From CAZVJA01 sp964626885 (GTDB lineage: Bacteria > Planctomycetota > Planctomycetia > Planctomycetales > Planctomycetaceae): a stretch of DNA of 5,837 nucleotides. The stretch spans positions 1-5,837 of the forward strand of contig CAZVJA010000278.1 in assembly GCA_964626885.1 (NCBI GenBank), written 5' to 3'. Each line of letters begins with the position of its first letter. Position 1 is the stretch's first letter. The notes beneath the pieces are model-generated. The model was given only the letters and a program-made list of their open reading frames with translations. It was not told the origin of the DNA and did not search any database. Positions 1-5,837 of the stretch are shown here, piece after piece. The position numbers were made by a program, and so were the translations under genes.

Positions 1-840
1 CGTGCCGCAGGCAAGCCCCATCAGAGCCCCCGCCGCCATCGGCTTTTTGTACGCCACGAGTGCCCACATGATAAACGCGGCAGGAAGCACATGATTCACT
101 TCCCCAACCTCGTACGATGTACAAGGAAGGAGCAGATACAGCGTTCCCATTGCCAGGCCGACGTTCATATCGCCAAAGTGCCGGTGGCCGATCATGACAA
201 GGGCCAACACCACCGCCAGGTGGGCGGCCATCGCGGTCAGTCGGGCGGTGATTTCGGCCACTTTTCCGTCCGCCGGTTTTTCGTGACCATTCGCGGCACC
301 AATCGCCTTGCCGAGTTCCTTGCTGATGCCCGCGATCGGAGCAGCGACCACCGAGGCGGCCGGGCCGGCTTTCACCTCCTCATCGGTTTTCTCCGGGCGA
401 ATGTCGTTCTGTCCTGTCGGAACGGTCGGATCTTCTCCTTTGGTGAGGGCGACGGTCCGCGCGCCGGTCGCGACAGCCGAGGCGGGGATCTCCGTCTGGA
501 CCGCTTCCGCCGTCAGAAATGCAAACGCAGCGACGCAAAGAAACGTAAGCCCTTGGGCGTTAAGGTTCTGCTCCAGTCGCGGCCGGCGGATGAAGTACGC
601 GTCGGTGCAAAGACGAGCCAACAGCAGGCCGGAGACGACAAACAGCCAAGCGTAGCCCGCCTCGGAATACTCGTACTGCACGAGCAGGACGCCGGGAGAA
701 ATCGACAACAAGAGCGCGAGATCCAGGTTCCGTAGCGAGAAGAACCGCCCGAACCGGAAATACACCGCCACGATCAACAGCAGCGACAGGTAAAACCAAG
801 TCGGCTTGTTGACGAAATACCCACTCAGAATTTCTTCCAT
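1..840 (-). CDS. Multi-pass integral membrane protein of unknown function, 3' end cut by the window edge
   Basis: The minus-strand frame is open from ATG at 840 to the left edge, giving 280 residues without a stop (N-terminus MEEILSGYFVNKPTWFYLSL). Two in-frame TGA codons lie 18-19 codons upstream with no other start between, so the ATG is well supported, although the ribosome site is weak. Hydrophobic segments fall at about residues 15-30, 40-54, 63-78, 96-113, 201-219, 226-240 and 249-263, with another beginning near 266. Residues about 115-200 are a hydrophilic Ala/Lys/Glu/Pro-rich stretch interrupting the membrane segments. The visible end (LLLPC, then NHVLPAAFIMWAL, then a short KKP turn) recalls polytopic GT-C/DUF2029-type glycosyltransferases, but that is only inference; no catalytic motif is visible. 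A planctomycete membrane protein of unknown function is the safe description. It is divergent from the next gene. The coding call is firm and the function is not. Confidence 0.85.
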   Translation of the reverse strand, partial: MEEILSGYFVNKPTWFYLSLLLIVAVYFRFGRFFSLRNLDLALLLSISPGVLLVQYEYSEAGYAWLFVVSGLLLARLCTDAYFIRRPRLEQNLNAQGLTFLCVAAFAFLTAEAVQTEIPASAVATGARTVALTKGEDPTVPTGQNDIRPEKTDEEVKAGPAASVVAAPIAGISKELGKAIGAANGHEKPADGKVAEITARLTAMAAHLAVVLALVMIGHRHFGDMNVGLAMGTLYLLLPCTSYEVGEVNHVLPAAFIMWALVAYKKPMAAGALMGLACGT

Positions 841-861
841 ACCGCAATCCGTTGGACAACC

Positions 862-906
862 GCGCGACGAGAAGAGTCGCGCCAGCGATCATCACACGAA
901 TGATGA
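862..906 (-). repeat. Two adjacent perfect inverted repeats in the leader of the left membrane gene
   Basis: GCGCGAC at 862-868 pairs with GTCGCGC at 876-882 around a 7-base loop. TCATCA at 889-894 pairs with TGATGA at 901-906 around a 6-base loop. Read on the minus strand, both lie just upstream of the ATG at 840, with the nearer arm 21 bases from it. They could be leader hairpins or operator half-sites. There is no U-tract, so they are not rho-independent terminators. The pairing is directly visible; a function is only inferred. Confidence 0.35.
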
Positions 907-1301
907 GGAAGCATTCACGAAGTGATTGCCCTCGCTGCAAACGGTGAAATTAGCACCGGCGGACTACAAGAATTGAACCCAGCCTCGTCGTCCGGTCGGC
1001 TCCGTGAAAAAGAGATGCGGCTGCGAGTATGTCCCTTTGCTTCGCAGTCAAAAGGAAAACCACGCTTCCCGACACAGCCGGGGATCCCAACCCCCTTCCA
1101 TATCGGCAGTTACAGCTTACGCACCCAAGGATCGAAATGTAAAGGGTTTCCCGATCCCTTTCCACGAAATCACCGAAGCCTGAACGGCGATTTCGATCGT
1201 GCAGTATCGTCGGAACTTAATGAAGGATAAGAGTTTTCGTCGCGCATTGTCTGCCAAGACGGGGGATTCACGACATCTTCGATCCGACAAAGCCAAGACG
1301 A

Positions 1302-1330
1302 TTGGGACGCCGCCGATCTCCCGCTACGAT
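1302..1330 (+). promoter_or_regulatory. Weak sigma70-like promoter candidate for the 1446 gene
   Basis: TTGGGA at 1302-1307 and TACGAT at 1325-1330 are 17 bases apart, each matching four of six consensus positions. Transcription from here would begin about 110 bases before the ATG at 1446. Matches of this quality arise by chance, so this is only the best candidate seen between 1200 and 1445. Confidence 0.22.
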
Positions 1331-1445
1331 GAGAGTCGAGCCGGCGGATTTCCATGGTCCATGCGTCCGGGCAGTCCCAAGGAATTCGGATCGGAAACGG
1401 CCAACTTAGAAATCCAATTTCGCGAATCGTTGTGCGTGGAGCGAC

Positions 1446-2549
1446 ATGGTGAATAGCGTTTGGGATCTGTGCGTTCTCGAATCTTTACGGACCGCACTGA
1501 CCGCCCCAGCCGATGCGGATAACTCGGGCGAATCACCGATCCGACACCTCACTGCGGGTGCTGCCGCACTCAACGAATTTGCAGCCTCCGCAAAACGGGA
1601 GTGGCTTGCGTTTGTGGCCGATTCAAACGTGGATTTGCTTCGTAAGCATGCGGATCAGATCACCTCCGTCATCGCCGAACATTCCCAGCGGAACGTCGTA
1701 CTGATTCCGCTCGGTGAGTCATTGAGGAACGAGCAAGAGAATTCGACAGGAGCGGCCGTCGGGCTGCCGAAGTCGATTGCCGGGCTCGCAGCGATCTGGC
1801 AGCGATTCTCGCCGCAACTCGCAGCGCTGGTCGCGCGGCCGGAACTGCAGGGAGCGGTCTTTCTTCGCCGATACGCCAACTCTACGGCCGGGCTATTTCG
1901 GGATCTCTACGCTCCCTTATGGGACCGCGTCCTCGAACTTTCTCGGGGCGAAGGATCGGCAGCAGTACTCAACGGGCCGTGGTGCGAACCGGGTACCGAG
2001 AGCATCCCTCTTCGATTGGAGGATCTGCCGGAACTGGCACCAAAGAGTCCCGGACCGGAGAAACGCTGGTTGAAAGAACACCTGCGGCGATTTGAAATCC
2101 CCGCTACAAATTCCCGCTCCCGAAGTCGGCCGGAGGCGATTGCCTTGAAGGCCGGGTTGTATCAGATTCATGACTTTCTGAACGAAAGCCACGTGGAATC
2201 TCAGAGTATTGAGGGAGAGGGGCAGGACCAGACGGGCGATTATTGGCATGGCATCATGCATCGCCGGGAACCCGACCCCTCGAACGCAAAATACTGGTTT
2301 CGGCACGTCGGTCGGCATCCCGTGTTTTTGCCGTTGGCGGAGTCGGCAGTCCCGATCTTTTCCGCAGCCGGCGCTGGACATTGGGGGGAAAAGATCTGTG
2401 GAAAACGGGGTTGGGAACCGTTCGCGTTTATTGATTTCAGCGAGGAATGCCGGACAGCGAAAAACCATCCCCTGGAAGCGGTTGCCCGGGGCATTCAATG
2501 GATTGAGATGCTCCTGCTCCTGGGGCATACCTACGACTCGGCCGTCTGA
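1446..2549 (+). CDS. Conserved planctomycete-type protein of unknown function with a His/Trp/Arg-rich core
   Basis: This 367-residue protein has no signal peptide or membrane segment and is probably cytoplasmic. ATG 1446 is preceded by GGAG at 1438-1441, and an in-frame TAG at 1407 with no ATG in between limits extension; GTG 1449 is a less likely alternative. The N-terminal half (residues 1-200) is mostly helical-looking and variable in character. The core is residues about 236-296: GLYQIHDFLNESH, SQSIEGEG, DYWHGIMHRRE, NAKYWFRHVGRHPVF. It concentrates His242, His249, His268, His272, His287 and His291 among Trp, Arg and Glu. From memory, this core resembles a family of uncharacterised proteins seen in planctomycetes and other groups, with no assigned activity. 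The clustered histidines suggest metal or ligand binding, but that is inference. It lies upstream of the tatA pair on the same strand, which has its own promoter candidate, so an operon link is not required. Confidence 0.88.
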   Translation: MVNSVWDLCVLESLRTALTAPADADNSGESPIRHLTAGAAALNEFAASAKREWLAFVADSNVDLLRKHADQITSVIAEHSQRNVVLIPLGESLRNEQENSTGAAVGLPKSIAGLAAIWQRFSPQLAALVARPELQGAVFLRRYANSTAGLFRDLYAPLWDRVLELSRGEGSAAVLNGPWCEPGTESIPLRLEDLPELAPKSPGPEKRWLKEHLRRFEIPATNSRSRSRPEAIALKAGLYQIHDFLNESHVESQSIEGEGQDQTGDYWHGIMHRREPDPSNAKYWFRHVGRHPVFLPLAESAVPIFSAAGAGHWGEKICGKRGWEPFAFIDFSEECRTAKNHPLEAVARGIQWIEMLLLLGHTYDSAV

Positions 2550-2556
2550 CGATGCG

Positions 2557-2584
2557 TTGACATCGACTCGAGGGGGGGTAGAAT
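2557..2584 (+). promoter_or_regulatory. Sigma70-like promoter for the tandem tatA genes
   Basis: TTGACA at 2557-2562 is a perfect -35 box. TAGAAT at 2579-2584 is a five-of-six -10 box. The spacer is 16 bases. The promoter begins 8 bases after the stop of the preceding gene and points at the tatA pair, with predicted initiation near 2591. This leaves a leader of roughly 250 bases before the first tatA ATG. Confidence 0.55.
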
Positions 2585-2842
2585 GGATTTAAGTTCAAGT
2601 TCCGCTCATCCTTCCTGCTGTAATCCGGCGGGTAAAACGGGTGGACATCCGATTCCGCCATCAACGATTCCGCATACAGCGGAGGGAAGCAGGATGTTCG
2701 CCCAGTCGCCGGCATCTCCTCTTCTCCCCGATTTGGTTCCTGGTAATTCCCTGGTGGTGCGGGATTCGCTGAGACCGTCGCGCTTCGTGCAATTCAGCAG
2801 GGCAGAAACTTTTCCGTTGCCTTTGGAAGTGGGGAAAATCCG
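2585..2842 (+). other. Long leader upstream of tatA with a possible small upstream reading frame
   Basis: No recognisable gene lies here. One frame deserves mention: ATG 2694, preceded by GGAGGGAAG at 2681-2689, stays open for 57 codons and stops at 2865-2867, 25 bases inside the first tatA. Its product has no recognisable domain. Its ribosome site partly overlaps a small hairpin, TCCGC 2669-2673 with GCGGA 2679-2683. GATTCCGC is directly repeated at 2651-2658 and 2666-2673. This could be a coupling leader peptide or chance. Confidence 0.35.
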
Positions 2843-3007
2843 ATGTTTGGCCATTGGGAAATCTTGATCGTCCTGTTCATCGCGCTCCTGCTGTTTGGGA
2901 GCCGGTTGCCGTCGCTGATGCGCTCGCTCGGTTCGAGCGTCACGGAATTCAAAAAAGGAATCAACGAGTCCGATCAGAACAACATCTCGAAGGATGATCG
3001 CGCCTGA
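2843..3007 (+). CDS. tatA: Minimal TatA/TatE-family Sec-independent translocase subunit
   Basis: This 54-residue protein is a near-minimal member of the TatA family, whose members oligomerise with TatC to move folded twin-arginine proteins across the cytoplasmic membrane. It shows the family order: a short N-terminus with Trp5 and Glu6, a single membrane helix at about residues 5-18, the Phe18-Gly19 hinge followed by SRLP, then the amphipathic helix RSLGSSVTEFKKG at 27-39. Only about 15 polar residues follow, where typical TatA proteins have a longer charged tail. GGGGA at 2831-2835 is a well-spaced ribosome site, and no in-frame start exists upstream before a TAA at 2744. The next gene, 52 bases downstream, encodes a longer paralogue, so the pair is probably cotranscribed from 2557-2584. 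TatB or TatE assignment is possible; the FG-xx-LP pattern and short length favour TatA/E. Confidence 0.87.
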   Translation: MFGHWEILIVLFIALLLFGSRLPSLMRSLGSSVTEFKKGINESDQNNISKDDRA

Positions 3008-3059
3008 AATTCCCACGATGTGATTCTTGAATTGAAGAAAGAACAAGAGGAGATTTGCC

Positions 3060-3371
3060 ATGGGTCCGCTTGGCCCGATGGAAATGGTGATTGTCGGAAT
3101 CATCGCGTTGCTGCTGTTCGGTAAGAAGCTGCCCGAGGTGGCGCGGAGCCTCGGCAAGGGAGTTGTCGAATTCAAAAAAGGACTGAGCGGCATCGAGGAT
3201 GAAATCCGCACCGCCACACATGTGCCAAGTTACTCGCAGCCGTCGCGTCCAGTACCGGCTGAAGAGCGCGAACAGACGACCGCGCCGAAATTCGAGCCCC
3301 CCGCTTTCTCGCCGCAGGAACAAGCCTCGAAAGAAGCCTCCGCGGATGCAAAGAGCGATTCCGAGGCATAA
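3060..3371 (+). CDS. tatA: TatA-family Sec-independent translocase subunit, longer paralogue
   Basis: This 103-residue protein is a second TatA-type pore component of the twin-arginine pathway in the cytoplasmic membrane. The membrane helix spans about residues 7-20, followed by the Phe20-Gly21 hinge, KKLPE, and an amphipathic helix ending in EFKKG at 37-41. The remaining 60 residues are a disordered, Pro/Glu/Ala/Ser-rich tail that ends acidic, as is usual for TatA. The sequence shares ALLLFG-xx-LP, RSLG and V-x-EFKKG with the preceding 54-residue gene, showing a tandem duplication. GAGGAG at 3047-3052, seven bases before the ATG, supports the start; a second in-frame ATG at 3078 would remove the N-terminal GPLGP typical of the family. 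An upstream in-frame TGA at 3033 bars extension. Glu8 is also a TatB-like feature, so a TatB role cannot be excluded. No tatC is in view. Confidence 0.92.
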   Translation: MGPLGPMEMVIVGIIALLLFGKKLPEVARSLGKGVVEFKKGLSGIEDEIRTATHVPSYSQPSRPVPAEEREQTTAPKFEPPAFSPQEQASKEASADAKSDSEA

Positions 3372-3419
3372 CACAAGCTCGCGCGTGCCGTGGCCTAAAT
3401 GAATGCGCGGGATTGTTTG

Positions 3420-3484
3420 GCCAATCGAGTGTCGCACCCTCCAAGCCGACGGCTTTGCCGTCGGACCGACCTCAACCGATTGGC
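3420..3484. terminator. Nested inverted repeat between convergent genes, probable bidirectional terminator
   Basis: GCCAATCG at 3420-3427 pairs with CGATTGGC at 3477-3484. Inside it, CCGACGGC at 3446-3453 pairs with GCCGTCGG at 3457-3464 around a TTT loop. The position, 49 bases after the tatA stop and 42 bases before the stop of the opposing gene, fits a shared terminator. There is no U-tract on either strand, so termination may be non-canonical or the element may be an mRNA 3' end stabiliser. Confidence 0.5.
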
Positions 3485-3525
3485 TTGGGTGAGAAGTTCC
3501 GCGTTGCAGAATCGCGAATGAGTAT

Positions 3526-5166
3526 TTAACGCGGCATGCTCGCCGGATCGGGTGCTTGAATGCCCATCATCCGCGTGGCTGCTCGGGGGTTCTTCACGGT
3601 GATCGCCTCGGGCGATGCGACCTCTGTCCTGTTGCCCGCTTCGTCGCGCACCGTCAGGCGGAGGTAAACCCGTTCCGGCATCCCTGGTTCGGGAGACCAC
3701 ACATATCTCCCCGAGTTCGCCTGCCAATCGCCAATCGCGCGCCACGGTCCGCCGGGACCGGGGGCACACGACAGCGCGACCGGCGCCGCTCCGAGATGCT
3801 CATCGCGCACGTTCCACTGAATAAGCAGTTGATTCGCCGACTCTCCCTGACCGATCTGCACCGGGAACAACTGCGCAACCGGCGGTGTTTGATCGACGGT
3901 GACCAGGATCGACGGCCGTTCTCCGGGTTTTGGAGGTTCGCTCGAAGGCCCGTTCGCGTTGCGAACGCGAAACTCAAAGCCATACTCTCCATCGGTGGGA
4001 ACCCGCACGATAAACGGACTTTGCCGGTCGGCGTCCTCCCCATACAACAACCAGCTTTGCCCGCTGTCTTGCGTCACGTACAACTCGACCGCGCTGATGC
4101 CCGCCGGTCCCGCGCCGTCGATTCGGTAACCAATCTGGAAGCTCCGACTGTTAACGACTTGTTTGAGGGCCGGCTTGGTAATCGAATCACCGGCCGAACC
4201 GTGCGAGCCAAACGGAGGCTGTTCGCCGACTTCCCCGCCGTTCGCGGGAGAATTCGAGATGAGCTTTCCAAGCGTCGTGGCACCTGCCGCGTTTCCGGTC
4301 GTTGCCGAAGGCAGAGTTGCGCGAGACGCGGCTGCCTGATTCGGTAAAGAGGAATTCGGCAATGCCGGCATCTCGGGGGACTGATTGGCTGGACGGTCAT
4401 TCCCCGAAACAGCTGGGGCAAGTCGAGCTTGCGGCGTGAAGGGATCGCGCGGCGACTCCCCGTTGGCGACAGGCTCACGGTATTCGACTTCGTCCGATTC
4501 CGGTTTCGTTCCCCCGTTCGCGCCGACACTCAGCTGTGATTCCGTCTGGCCAACATTCCCCGCCAAGTCGGTAATCATGCCGCGCACCGCGACAAATCCC
4601 CCTGGCTGCACCGACCATGTCGTTTGTCCCGACGCTTGGGGAACCACGCTCACCTGTTGCCAACCCGCAGCACCGCTTTGCATGTATTCCAGCCGCAATG
4701 TGGTCGGGTCGAGATGCGGATCGTCCGCGATCCACGACAACTGAACCTTGCCACGCGCAATCTCTCGGAGTGTAACTTCGATCCGCGGCGGCGCGGTATC
4801 GACGATCACCTTCAAACCCGGCTCGGCATTTTCGCGCGGGAAGAGTTGATTTTGTGCGTCAACTGTTTTGACCGCGAACCAGTATTCGTCATCGTGAGTC
4901 GCCTCGAAATCAAATCGTCCCGCGTTCGGATTGGCCGATTGCATGTGTCGCCAACTCGCCCCGCGATCCTGCGAAACAAAGAGCTGGATCTCTCGCGGAC
5001 GGAGACGCTGCATCTCGGCCGTGTCAAAGCGGAACGGGATGCGGAATCGGGGCTTGTTCGTGAAAACCGGCTCTGACGCCGCCGCGCTCGACCTCGACGG
5101 CGACGTCGACAACGACACGGCCATAGCCGCAACCAGTGAGATTCCCAACCCCCAACTGCGTCGCAT
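3526..5166 (-). CDS. Exported two-module repeat protein of unknown function, planctomycete type
   Basis: I start this 546-residue protein at ATG 5166, which follows AGGAAG and opens an export signal (MRRSWGLGISLVAAMAVSLS, Ala-rich cleavage region near residue 30). The frame continues upstream to a TTG at 5298, but that would bury the signal. The mature protein holds a module twice, at about 41-214 and 343-524. Each copy has a sheet-like first half with an Asp-box-like turn (SQDRGASW at 65-72, TQDSGQSW at 365-372) and a DxEYxF/W strand, then VDTAPP or VDQTPP, then a second half with DDPHL or RDEHL and closing DLAGN or RDEAGN. This pattern suggests paired Ig/fibronectin-like beta-sandwiches. 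Residues about 215-340 are a Pro/Ala/Ser/Asn/Gly-rich linker. No catalytic residues are evident; a structural or binding role outside the cytoplasm is inferred. It converges on the tatA pair. The N-terminal RR lacks the rest of a Tat motif. Confidence 0.85.
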   Translation of the reverse strand: MRRSWGLGISLVAAMAVSLSTSPSRSSAAASEPVFTNKPRFRIPFRFDTAEMQRLRPREIQLFVSQDRGASWRHMQSANPNAGRFDFEATHDDEYWFAVKTVDAQNQLFPRENAEPGLKVIVDTAPPRIEVTLREIARGKVQLSWIADDPHLDPTTLRLEYMQSGAAGWQQVSVVPQASGQTTWSVQPGGFVAVRGMITDLAGNVGQTESQLSVGANGGTKPESDEVEYREPVANGESPRDPFTPQARLAPAVSGNDRPANQSPEMPALPNSSLPNQAAASRATLPSATTGNAAGATTLGKLISNSPANGGEVGEQPPFGSHGSAGDSITKPALKQVVNSRSFQIGYRIDGAGPAGISAVELYVTQDSGQSWLLYGEDADRQSPFIVRVPTDGEYGFEFRVRNANGPSSEPPKPGERPSILVTVDQTPPVAQLFPVQIGQGESANQLLIQWNVRDEHLGAAPVALSCAPGPGGPWRAIGDWQANSGRYVWSPEPGMPERVYLRLTVRDEAGNRTEVASPEAITVKNPRAATRMMGIQAPDPASMPR

Positions 5167-5431
5167 GGTGCTTCCTTTCGGCCGATCCTCCGCTGAACAA
5201 TCGCAGCGTTGTCGGGATAGACGGCGCGCAAGATGCGCGCGGGCCTGTTTTTCCCTATCGACCGTGCCGGTCCTGCGACTTGAAGCGAGAAAATCCAACA
5301 GGAAGCTTGGGGGGAATGCGTAGAATGCGGGTGTGGGTCGTCACGCTATGGATACAAAACATCGCCCGTCGCTTAAGGCGAATAGCCTCCAATATGACTG
5401 ACGATTGCCGGCCATTTGCCAGGCTCCGACC
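5167..5431. other. Intergenic leader region with a GC-rich hairpin
   Basis: These 265 bases lie between the aldolase stop and the start of the exported-protein gene, both on the minus strand. GCGCGCA at 5224-5230 pairs with TGCGCGC at 5234-5240 around an AGA loop, and GATAG at 5216-5220 can pair with CTATC at 5255-5259 outside it. I found no convincing promoter for the exported protein and no clear terminator for the aldolase. A run of five T at 5248-5252 follows the hairpin only on the plus strand, where no gene needs terminating. Confidence 0.35.
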
Positions 5432-5837
5432 TCACTCTTTCCCGGACTGGATCGCGCGCATCAGCTCCACATATTGCGATGCCAGCGAGCGGATGCGGTT
5501 CATGTCCCCCTGTTCGACCGCCTCTTTCTCGACCAGCGAACTCCCCAGTCCCACCGCACACGCCCCCGCAGCCATGAAGTCCCGCAGCGTCTTCAAGTTG
5601 ACCCCACCGGTCGGCATCAGGCGGAGTTGCGGCAGCGGACCGCGCACCGCTTTCAGATAGCCTGGACCGAGCACGTCTGACGGAAATACCTTCACGACGT
5701 CGGCCCCCGTTTCCCAGGCCGTGAGAATCTCGGTGGGAGTGAATGCCCCCGGCATCACAACTTTGTCGTAGCGGTTACAGAGGCGAATGACCTCCGAATT
5801 GACCGTGGGAGTGACGATGAACTCCGCCCCCGCCAAC
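5432..5837 (-). CDS. eda: KDPG/KHG aldolase (2-dehydro-3-deoxy-phosphogluconate aldolase), N-terminus beyond the window
   Basis: The C-terminal 134 residues of a class I aldolase of the KDPG/KHG family are visible; the full family length is usually a little over 200, so roughly 75 N-terminal residues, including the catalytic glutamate region, lie beyond the right edge. The enzyme cleaves 2-keto-3-deoxy-6-phosphogluconate to pyruvate and glyceraldehyde 3-phosphate, or 4-hydroxy-2-oxoglutarate to pyruvate and glyoxylate, in the cytoplasm. Family signatures seen are AGAEFIVTPTVN, MPGAFTPTEI, the Schiff-base lysine in VVKVFPSD (codon at 5690-5692) and the phosphate-binding MPTGGV. The order and spacing match intact TIM-barrel aldolases. 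A Leu (TTG) at the very edge is internal and is not the start. The exact substrate (KDPG, the galactonate analogue KDPGal, or KHG) cannot be told from this part. The following gene is 265 bases away and probably separately transcribed. Confidence 0.93.
   Translation of the reverse strand, partial: LAGAEFIVTPTVNSEVIRLCNRYDKVVMPGAFTPTEILTAWETGADVVKVFPSDVLGPGYLKAVRGPLPQLRLMPTGGVNLKTLRDFMAAGACAVGLGSSLVEKEAVEQGDMNRIRSLASQYVELMRAIQSGKE

Larger units (their letters stand above)
841..1445. other. Divergent intergenic region without a convincing gene
   Basis: This 605-base stretch separates the left membrane gene (minus) from the conserved protein gene (plus), so it should hold the promoters of both. 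Short open frames occur on both strands, but none shows a recognisable domain or clear codon bias. The best is 1220-1456 plus (78 residues from ATG 1220), whose stop overlaps the start of the downstream gene by 11 bases; a GGAA lies a few bases before its ATG. I leave it uncalled. Perfect inverted repeats sit at 862-882 and 889-906. A 6-base inverted repeat AAAGGG/CCCTTT lies at 1141-1146 and 1156-1161. No tRNA folds. Confidence 0.5.

Noticed and set aside
91..735. Long plus-strand open frame (214 codons)
   Set aside because: It is antisense to the membrane gene, with an Arg/His/Gly-rich product typical of the reverse strand of GC-rich coding DNA. The minus frame gives a coherent multi-helix protein.
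955..1040. tRNA-like T-loop on the minus strand (GGTTCAATTC near 970-979)
   Set aside because: The flanking T stem barely pairs, the sequence needed for the 5' acceptor strand is absent at the expected distance, and no anticodon arm fits. No tmRNA 5' end is found upstream either.
1917..2528. Minus-strand open frame of 203 codons opposite the conserved protein
   Set aside because: Its composition is that of a shadow frame, with no motif and no ribosome site noticed; the plus frame carries the recognisable conserved motifs.
3556..4347. Plus-strand open frame of 263 codons
   Set aside because: It is antisense to the exported protein, Arg-rich and without domains. The minus frame has a signal peptide and duplicated modules.
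5124..5166. Tat-type signal peptide on the exported protein (RR at residues 2-3), which would link it to the nearby tatA genes
   Set aside because: Only the two arginines match. The S/T-RR-x-F-L-K context is missing and the n-region is too short, so a Sec signal is more likely.
5167..5298. Longer N-terminus for the exported protein starting at TTG 5298
   Set aside because: It adds 44 Arg-rich residues ahead of a clear signal peptide. ATG 5166 has a good ribosome site (AGGAAG) and places the signal at the N-terminus.
1..5837. Mobile element, CRISPR array or defence system
   Set aside because: No transposase, integrase, regularly spaced direct repeats, terminal inverted repeats or nuclease-like domains were seen on either strand.

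Overview
The window looks like chromosomal DNA of a planctomycete. This rests on recalled family resemblance, not a database search: the 367-residue protein at 1446-2549, the secreted two-module protein at 3526-5166 and the membrane protein at the left edge all resemble lineage-typical planctomycete proteins. Base composition is moderately GC-rich. I see no insertion sequence, phage gene, CRISPR array, convincing tRNA or other sign of recent transfer.

Layout from left to right. A multi-pass membrane protein runs leftwards from 840 and is cut by the window edge. A 605-base divergent intergenic region follows (841-1445), with two perfect inverted repeats next to the membrane gene and a weak promoter match pointing right. 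A conserved protein of unknown function with a His/Trp/Arg-rich core lies on the plus strand (1446-2549). A good sigma70-like promoter (2557-2584) and a leader of about 250 bases then lead into two tandem tatA-type genes: a minimal 54-residue one at 2843-3007 and a 103-residue one at 3060-3371. The first tatA is short enough to be missed easily.

A nested inverted repeat (3420-3484) separates the tat pair from a convergent minus-strand gene (3526-5166). That gene encodes an exported 546-residue protein in which a module of about 175 residues occurs twice, joined by a low-complexity linker. After a 265-base gap, the 3' part of a KDPG/KHG aldolase gene runs in from the right edge on the minus strand.

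Functionally this is mostly a mixed housekeeping neighbourhood. The two TatA-like proteins probably form or diversify the pore component of the Sec-independent (Tat) pathway, with tatC elsewhere. The aldolase belongs to sugar-acid catabolism. The other three proteins have no assigned function. I did not find a convincing new multi-gene system. The best leads are the tatA duplication with its leader, the conserved His-rich protein, and the duplicated secreted protein.
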